Assembly (NCBI RefSeq): GCF_001949145.1
Contig: NW_019091431.1
Location: forward strand, 124,001-188,000
DNA length: 64,000 nt
From: Acanthaster planci
Taxonomy: Eukaryota > Echinodermata > Asteroidea > Valvatida > Acanthasteridae
Direction: 5' to 3'
Shown here piece by piece: positions 37,001 through 46,000 of this stretch. The notes beneath the pieces are model-generated. The model was not told where the DNA came from. It did not search any database and saw nothing but the letters and a program-made list of their open reading frames with translations. Within the stretch, counting starts at the first letter, position 1, and the number at the start of each line of letters is the position of its first letter. The translations under genes and the position numbers were made by a program.

Positions 37001-40000
37001 TGAGGAAAGCATCCATGTGACAATTTGTGAAAGTAAAGTTTACTTCGTGAGACATTATTAATGTTTCAAGGTGTTTTTACGTAAAGCAATTCTTTTTCAG
37101 CCAAGTATGCCCTACCGTATAAGATCAACAACAGCATGGAAAGGAGGATGCCATTGAGGAGGGAGAAACATGTTGTCAAAATCATAGAATACTGTACAAA
37201 TGAACGTTACCTTATAATGTACAAATATTCTGACTTGTTTACACTGTTAGTTTATTTATTACATACATGTATACCACCTTGAGCCACAGATTCACTTACT
37301 GCAAATTATTTTTTGGGGTAAAAAAAGAAGAAAAATTCATCCAGTTGAATGTACTTTATCATGAGCAATCAGTGTCAACCATTTTTTGTGACCTGTTTAC
37401 ACACAGACATTTGTTTCCTTGTTTGACTTGTCCATTGGTGCACACTGAGGTAATATAACTGATTGGTTTCCGTTTGTTCAATGTGCAGAGATATACTGAC
37501 TAATTGCTGTTGCCACTTGTCTGATATTTGGTGTATCCTGCCTAGCAATACTTTATTTTATACCCAGCAGTAACTGAGCAGGTTACTGTAGCATCACTGT
37601 TTCTCAACTAACATGTCAAGTTACTGGTCTTTCGTCAAAGTCAGTTGGCGTATACTCAAACTTACTAAACATGTAAATCGTTGCAATGATGCATCCTTAC
37701 TAAAGGTGATTACATTTGGAAGTGGACTTCCAAACATAAAGCTCACTAACAACTAAGAGCATGTTGCAATAATTCTCTAGCTTCTATGTTATTTTCCACT
37801 CAAGCCTGTCTTTATTTCTTTTACTGTTTTTGTTTATTGATTGCAATAGTTTTTGTTTATTGATTGCTATTGTTCATTGTGTCATTTTGTTTTACTGACC
37901 TTCTCCTGAAGACCCCCCAGTTGTTCCCGTCACATCAGCTGTATGTGCCAATGCCTCACCAGGTACATGTATAATCAGATTTGTCATTGCGTGGATCATT
38001 TGGTATTCATTTGGTGCTGTCTTCTCTATAAAGAGCCACATACATGTACATGCATGCAGAGTCATGGCAACAGCTTTACTGTGGCAATCACTTAATAATA
38101 AAGTTGACATGAACAGATCTAGTTCAAGTTTGTTATCAATTGAAGCACACCATAACAATTTCCTTCCAGTTGGGAGTGTGCAACATTAGAATGCGTTGCA
38201 TACATGTATACCTACATGTACAAGTATTAACACTTGCTGTACCTATTTGAAACAAAATGTGGCAGGCAACATTTCAAACTTGTGATTAGTTGTGTCTTCC
38301 GAACAACGATTTCTTTATTAAAAATGGCACAAGGATCACGTACAACAAATCTCTGAAGATGGCTTCGAATTCAGGTTTTTTGTTCAGAGAGTCAGTGAAA
38401 AAACTGCAAACAAAAAACATAAAATGCAGGCTTTTGCTTGTAATTCTGTACATGAGACAAACAATACCAGCGTTCTAAAATTAATTGGCCAAAGTTTCCA
38501 TCATGTACATTGTATAGTGCCAAAGGCAATGCTCTTTTGCGGTTCAATGTGTAGCACTGGTAGGCTTATATCTGTGGTACTAGTCTCATTCTTGGCTATC
38601 CTTTTTCTGTTTCTGTATATTCCGTACATAGGAGTCTGACCAGGAATAGCACCCTTAAGTTGCTGTTCTCTTTCCAGTGGGTTTGCACCGGGCTAATTCA
38701 CACTGTCTGCATGACTCGGCATGACTAATGGTGTAACAGTTTTATTTGTCTACACTGCTCTCTAGTTTTATAAAGTTTATTTGTTTGCTGTCTTACTTGT
38801 CCCAAAACCCTTTTATTTTTTAAGTTGGACTTTATTTTTGCACCAATTTTTCTTTGTAGCACTAAAATGTGTTTAAATATCGAGCCTTTTATGTTACATG
38901 TACATGTACTTAAAGTTCATGCTGAGACAGTTTTTCTGTTCGTATTGGTCGAAATGCATCATGTAACTGTGTATTAACACTTGATAATGCCCACTGCACA
39001 AATCACACACTGGCGCCTGGATACAAGACAGTTTAATCACTTCTGATTGGCCAAGAGTCTGTACATGTGGCTCGCCATGCATGCACCAAATCCATATAAA
39101 AAGATTCTTTTGAACAACATGCTCACAGAATGTACCATAAAATGGACAGGGGTGTTCGGGAAAATGAACGTAAAATTCTAGAACAAATTTGTTGGAAATC
39201 CATCATTATATATTGCCTTCCTTTGACTCTCTGACCTAACAAGGTATTTGTGAATGGGAATACATGTAAATATGTGGTTGGCCGGCTCAAAAGACTGAAC
39301 GCTGATAATGCCCTCGCCTGTGGCTTGAGCGTTAGTCACGTGCATTCTCCTGAGCCTTAAACACACATTTAAGACCAGCCAAGCACATGTTTATTTTCTT
39401 ATAAATGCTTACTTATTATTAATGCAATATGCTTTAAGAGAAGTTTCCTTTCGTAACAAGCACATATTTGACAAAAACCAAAATTGAAATACCGGTATGT
39501 GTTCAGTGAATGCAATAAATGGCAAAAATAGCTGGCAAAATATACATGTGACAGCCAGGGGAATGTACATTTTTCTGAATGTTTGAAGCATGTTGAGCTT
39601 CAAAGCAAAGCATCAAAACAGCATCTTATTTAAATAAATATGCTTCCCAGAGGCAAGTTTATGTATTTGATGTTTATGTTTATGTACATCACTATTGTAA
39701 TGCAGACTTTTGAATTATCCATCATTGCCCAATCAGGAAATAATTAATGTTTTAGTAAGCATTGAAGAAATATATGAATAACTACAGTTTAGATACTGTA
39801 GGTTTCTGTTTATGAACTTTTTGCAAATATTTTTCATGTAAAACTTTGATTGATATCTTATGCAGTAGTTTTCAACAAACACTCCAGATGTGAAGTTTAT
39901 TTAATTGAAAAAAAATTAAACATGATCATTACTACAACGAGGCATGCACATAATGTATTTTAGCTAAAGTTACAAAAATAATGACAGATTACATATACAT

Positions 40001-43000
40001 GTATCTTACATGTATGTGTACCTACGAGTACATGTATATGTAGATATTGTTATTTGAGGAAGGATTATAAATGTATCTGGGTATGACCCAAAAAATAGTG
40101 TTTGAACCTCATGTAGTTTTTGTTTCTGTTAGTATTGATCAGGTTCTCAGCTACCTACATGTATACTGGTTGGTACATGTACACCTGCATGAGCCATGCA
40201 CACCTGCATGAGCCATGCTAATGTACAGATGCATAAACATAACCATCTCTTTGTTATTGAAAGTGGAACTTTATATGCAAAAAGGTAATACGACAAGTAC
40301 TTCAATTTCAAAAGTAAAGCATACATGTACATTGCAACATTTGCATTAGTCATGCTTCAACCTTGCATTATTTGCAGTGTGTCATGAGATTGGGGGGGGT
40401 ACATGTAGTCTTGGTGCCGCCTCCAGTGATGAATACACCTGCTTTTGCAAGCATACTATACAAAGCACTGTTTTACATATCACATTTCTTCATTTGCTTA
40501 ATGTGCATCATGCTTAAACTACATGTACACGTAACTAATGAAAGCAACTCAGGAAGGTCTAATAAATGGTAGGATGTACAGGTAGTCCACGTTTTTTATA
40601 TCATTGGGTGATATGTTAATTGTGGATTGAGCTAAGTCCCTCCACCATCCTTCCCCCCTCCCCCCTTTGTGCAGGTGATCTCATATTTCTACAGCAAGAG
40701 ACATCAGAGGTCCTTGGTTAAACACCTAAAAAGGCCTAGTAAGATCCGTCTGCCAAAAAACAACAGTTGCATAGTTCTAGTTTGTGATCTTGGTGACCTT
40801 TTTTCCTGGAGTTATCACTGGTTCCCCAGTATTTCCTGTTCCCTTCCTCTCTGAGACATCAGATTGTTGTAAGCTGAATGGTGCTTAGGTCATTCAAATG
40901 TGATTTGCGTATGAAGAGCAATGTTAACTTCAGCTTATTCTGGTTATAGTCAAACATTTCGTTGATTTCTTACAGTTTTGTTCCTGGTTCCAATCCCACC
41001 TGGGTTGATGGGCTATGGGAACTGCCTTGGGTCCTACCTTGATTCTTGCCTTTGTAAACAAATATTGTTATATCCTTTCACATGGTCTCTTCAGGCTTAA
41101 TAGCTCTACTGCCAGCATTGCTTTTGCTGAAGCCTTCATCAATCATGGAAAAACTGGATCAAAAAATGTTTGAGTGCTTCACATGCTTTTGCACTGCATT
41201 TGCTGCCATTTCATTGTTTAAACAAATAAAGTATTTAGGTGAAAGGTTCTCAGAAGGATTTTTTTGCTTATTTACAGACTGATAAAAAGATTGAGATCTT
41301 GCGAGGGGACAGCCCAGATCTTGGCATTGTTATCAACACAGATAATGGGGATTCAAACTCACTGTCTGCAAAGAGAAGGTATGTAAAATGTCAACAAAAA
41401 GAAGAAAGGGACTCCTAGACTAGCAATCAGGTGGATTTGTTGTGATGAATTACAGAATTTCTTTTTTTCTCCAGACATGTGATCAAGGAATTAATTGAAA
41501 CAGAGAAGATGTATGTCAATGAATTACATGCAGTCCTACGAGGCTACATCCAGGAGATGGACAATCCAGACCTTATGCCTTTCATTCCAGAGGCATTACA
41601 AGGAAATCAAGAAATTCTCTTCTCAAATTGGGCCGACATCTACAAATTTCACAGCAGGTAAGATTACTTTTCATTACAGATACACACTGTTGATGCTGCT
41701 GTTTAATGGTTTGTCTTTATTGTTTTTCTGGACTGGAAAAAAAATAATATTCAGTAAAAAATTGTAAAAGTATTAATGCTGATGGTTACTGCAATTTTTT
41801 GCAAGGACATGAATCTTTCATATTTTGATTTACTCCCCAGCATATTCCTTGTTGAGCTTGAAAGCTACATCAAAACACCAACGCTAATCGGCAAATGCTT
41901 TGTCAAAAGGGTAAACTGCTGCTTATTTAGACTTTGTGTGGAAAATTGCCATTTGTATGTATTTGTATGATGACTATGTTGATGCTTCAGTTAAAATGTC
42001 ACATGAAGTATTCGGTTAATTCTGTGTCTTCCACTTGATAAATTCTGTCACATTGTTTCAAGATGGCTGACAAGACAGCAGAAATTCAAGTCAATAAATG
42101 GAATTGTTTATTCAGCTGACATTTCATTGTGATGTGTCGTTTGAACTGCATACATGTATCTTTACTTTCATTTCCTGTGTCCATTTGCTTTCCCACAGAA
42201 AGGGGAATTAGATAGTTTATACAGCACGTACTGTCAAAACAAACCGCGGTCAGAGATTCTAAGACGAGAATGTGGAAATAACAATCCTTTTTTTCAGGTA
42301 AGTCTAAAAGTAGAGAGTGCACTGTGATTTTCCCACAAATCGCCCTTTAGAGTTTTATATTTAATATTCAACAGGTGTGGATGAATTTCAAAGGAGTGTC
42401 TCAGAAAATCTTGCTCTCTTTTATGCTCTTGAGCTATTGTTCATATCAGTTATATGAAAAAACTTTCCTGGTTGGAAAGACATATTTACTGAAGACCATG
42501 TTGGATGCAAATAAACATTACCCTAGACATGAAATGCTATTGTTGTTTGTTGTTTACAGGAGTGCCAAAGATTGCTGGGTCATAAACTCCCTCTTAGTGC
42601 ATACTTACTCAAACCAGTCCAAAGGATCACCAAGTACCAACTACTGCTCAGAGTAAGTAAAATCAGGCTCAAGACTGGACCAGACTGGAAATGGCAGTGT
42701 GGACTCCAGATGCCATATTGATCAAGATTAACATTCAATCAGAATGATGCATCATAATGGCAAGAACCACATTACTAATCATCCTTCTTCTTTTCATTGT
42801 CAGGAAATGTTGAAATATTCCTCCTTAGAACCAGGAACAGACGACCTTCAGACAGCATTAGATTGTATGTTGACTGTCATCAAATATGTCAATGACACCA
42901 TGCATCAAGTGGCCATCACAGGGTTTGAGGTAGGAGCAAATGGAAATACTCTCATTAACAAAAGCATCTGTCAGATTTCTTGAATAGTTGACATTTATGC

Positions 43001-46000
43001 CAATCAACAAACTCTGTTTGCATTGATAGACAAGAATCATGATCAGTACTACTTAAGACAAGAAATAGTATTAAAAAATTCAAGTGGAGTTACCTGCAGG
43101 TTGTGATACACCTGTCAGAGTGAGCTGTATGATAAATTGATTGGTATTCTTATAATCATCATCAGGGTAAGCTTTCCAACTTGGGCAAGCTACTCATGCA
43201 AGGCGCCCTCTTTATGTGGGTAGAACACAAGAAGCGTAACATCAGGCAACGCAAGATGCAACGACATGTCTTCCTGTATGAGAAGATGGTACTCTTCTGT
43301 AAAAAGCGTGGAGATATCAAGGAGAAGACGTGCTATGGTTACAAGAGCTCTCTAAAGGTTGGCCTCTATGAGTCTTTCATTACCCTGATGGGGCCCATTG
43401 CTGGTAGCACTCTTCCTGTCTTTTATGCCAAACTTACGCAAAATACAGCTGAGTAAGGTTTTTGGCCACCTATTCTGTGTGTCACTTTTTGCTACCTGTT
43501 CTGCATACCATATATTAGTTTTAAATCATTTGAACTCTGCCAATGACTTGCTGGAAAAGACTTTCAACCTTGAATTCCATTTTCCATGGTAACTTACATA
43601 ATTGAGTTGATTGTTTGACAGACTGCTGGAATTGGACTGACAGAACACGTCAAAGGAGACAAGAGGAAATTTGAGATGTGGTCAGGTGGCCGAGTAGATG
43701 TCTACACATTCCAGGTATTTCAATTATCAGTGTTTTTTTCTGCCAGTCAGTATCTAATTAACATCCAACTTTTGTATTAAACTAAGAATGGTGCTCTCGC
43801 CCATTCAGAAGTACATAATGATGGTCTGAATTAGATTGTGTTTCACAAACACCTGCACTGTGCGAGTAGTCTGTCCAGAGACAAGTAACCAGTACTGTTA
43901 TCGAATTATCACACAGTTTTTGACACTTGTTCCAATCATAATCAAGTCTGTTTCAATCATTTGTTCTTCTACTTCAAGGCCTCCTCAGAGGCAGAGAAGA
44001 TGGCATGGTTGAAAGCAACGAGACAGGCCTTACTACAGAATCAACAACTTGAGGTTGCAGGTACCATGATTAATGCAATCAATCTTTTCAAACTATCATG
44101 CTTTGCACAGCCTACAGACTTAAACTACTGTATTCATTGTTGTTTGTTCCAATCTCTAAAACAGTCGATCTTTTATTGAATTTTTGCCATCATTTGTTTG
44201 GGATGCTGACATACAAACAGTAGTCATTAAAACATTATTGCAGCTGAAACTCTTGATGTGTAACAAAAAATGTGTTTTGAAGTTTTGCATTCAACTCAAG
44301 TGCTCATCATGTTTTGAAATCTTTATCACCTTTCTTGAACAGGTAAACCATTACAAAAGTCCATCTCAGAAAGTGGGTAGGTGTCTACATTTCCCTTATT
44401 GATTCCCGTTGCACCAGCTTTATGTATCCCCCATACTCAATTTGGTTCTACTAAGCCTTGCTTACATACTTAGTTCCCAATTTTTTTTGTCCCTAGCTCC
44501 ATCACTGAGAACGCAACCCCCAACGGAGGCCCCCTACCTTCACCCACAGCCAGTGATACTTCCTCTACTGGGTATGGGAGTGCTAATCCCTCCCTAGCCA
44601 GTGAACAGTCACTGGAAGGGGAAGAAGATGATAATGAAGAAGGCTGGCAGAGTGGAGAATTCAGTGAATCAGATGATGATACCTTGGAAGATAGGAGAGA
44701 ATCACATTCACCTCAGGTAAGATTGCTGCTGATTGATCCACAGTTAAATAGCACATTTTTGACTGACTGTAGCAGGCAGGATTGCTGTTATTACATCTTG
44801 GGTAGAGTATTAGCTCCCTCTATTGATTCTTGACTGACTGTAGCAGGCAGGATTGCTGTTATTACATCTTGGGTAGAGTATTAGCTCCCTCTATTGATTC
44901 TTGACTGACTGTAGCAGGCAGGATTGCTGTTATCACATCTTGGGTAGAGTATTAGCTCCCTCTATTGATCCTTGACTGACTGTAGCAGGCAGGAATGCTG
45001 TTATTACATCTTGGGTAGAGTATTAGCTCCCTCTATTGATCCTTGACTGACTGTAGCAGGCAGGATTGCTGTTATTACATCTTGGGTAGAGTATTAGCTC
45101 CCTCTGTTGATTCCTGACTGGTCTGAGATTAATGGTGCCGTGGTTACATCATAATAGTACCTTGAATTGATTTTTTGGTAAGAATGTTGCAAGAAGTGTT
45201 GATTGCATTTTGACTTTGATTGATCACATGACCTCAAGATTGACACTGCTGTTGTCCTTTCTCTGTGTAGCCTGTAAACCAGTATGTGGTCCTTGCTGAA
45301 TACAACGTTGTTGAGGAAGGTGAAATGGCAGTCAAAATTGGTGATATTGTCAACGTTCAGAAGGTCGGTAAAGAGGGCTGGTGGCTGGTTAGCCACCCGT
45401 ACACCAGCCAGCAGGGCTGGGTACCGGGCAGTTACCTAGAGCCATTGTCCTATCATCTTGCACGAAGCAGTCCTAGTCCGAGCAGTCAAGGTTTGTGGTT
45501 GCATTGTGGTTTATTTTTGTTTTGTTTTTTTTTTGTAATGTCCCAATGTAGCATTCATGATGTAATTTTTAAGTTGTTTTGCTCTCAGTGACACTTGATG
45601 AGGTTTGTCATTTGTATTATAAGAACATCCTCTTACTGCATGACTTACATATTTTGAGTGTTGACAGGATTGATAGTATTTGATTTATTCTGCATTTAGT
45701 ATATACATGTATGTTATGCATGATGCTTGCTCTTTCATCAGAATGTTGTCTTGTTTGCATATAACCTTTGATGGCATCAATAGCGTGATGGCATCTTGCA
45801 TATGAGGATATTTGTAACCCCATAAGCCTTATTCTCAATGATAAGATTAAACAAGAAAGACAGGAGTACTAAGTACTAAGCTGATTTGGCTTCTCAAAAT
45901 GCACCGTTTCTGTGGCGCATCAAGTGATTCAATTCATCATACTCTGTGGTTAATAACTTCAATAATCTAAAAGTTAACAGCTTCATGAGGTAATAATTAT

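Larger units (their letters stand above)
35421..41277 (+). other. 5.9-kb intron between spectrin and DH exons
   Basis: It contains candidate alternative exons at 36862-36960 and 37912-37962, a possible alternative terminal exon at 35719-35748, and a dispersed repeat at about 38930-39340. Confidence 0.6.

Noticed and set aside
40675-40739. Possible exon after a strong pyrimidine tract (VISYFYSKRHQRS frame)
   Set aside because: Candidate donors give lengths of 64 or 35 nt, which do not restore the phase 0 needed by the next exon; left out for want of a consistent join.
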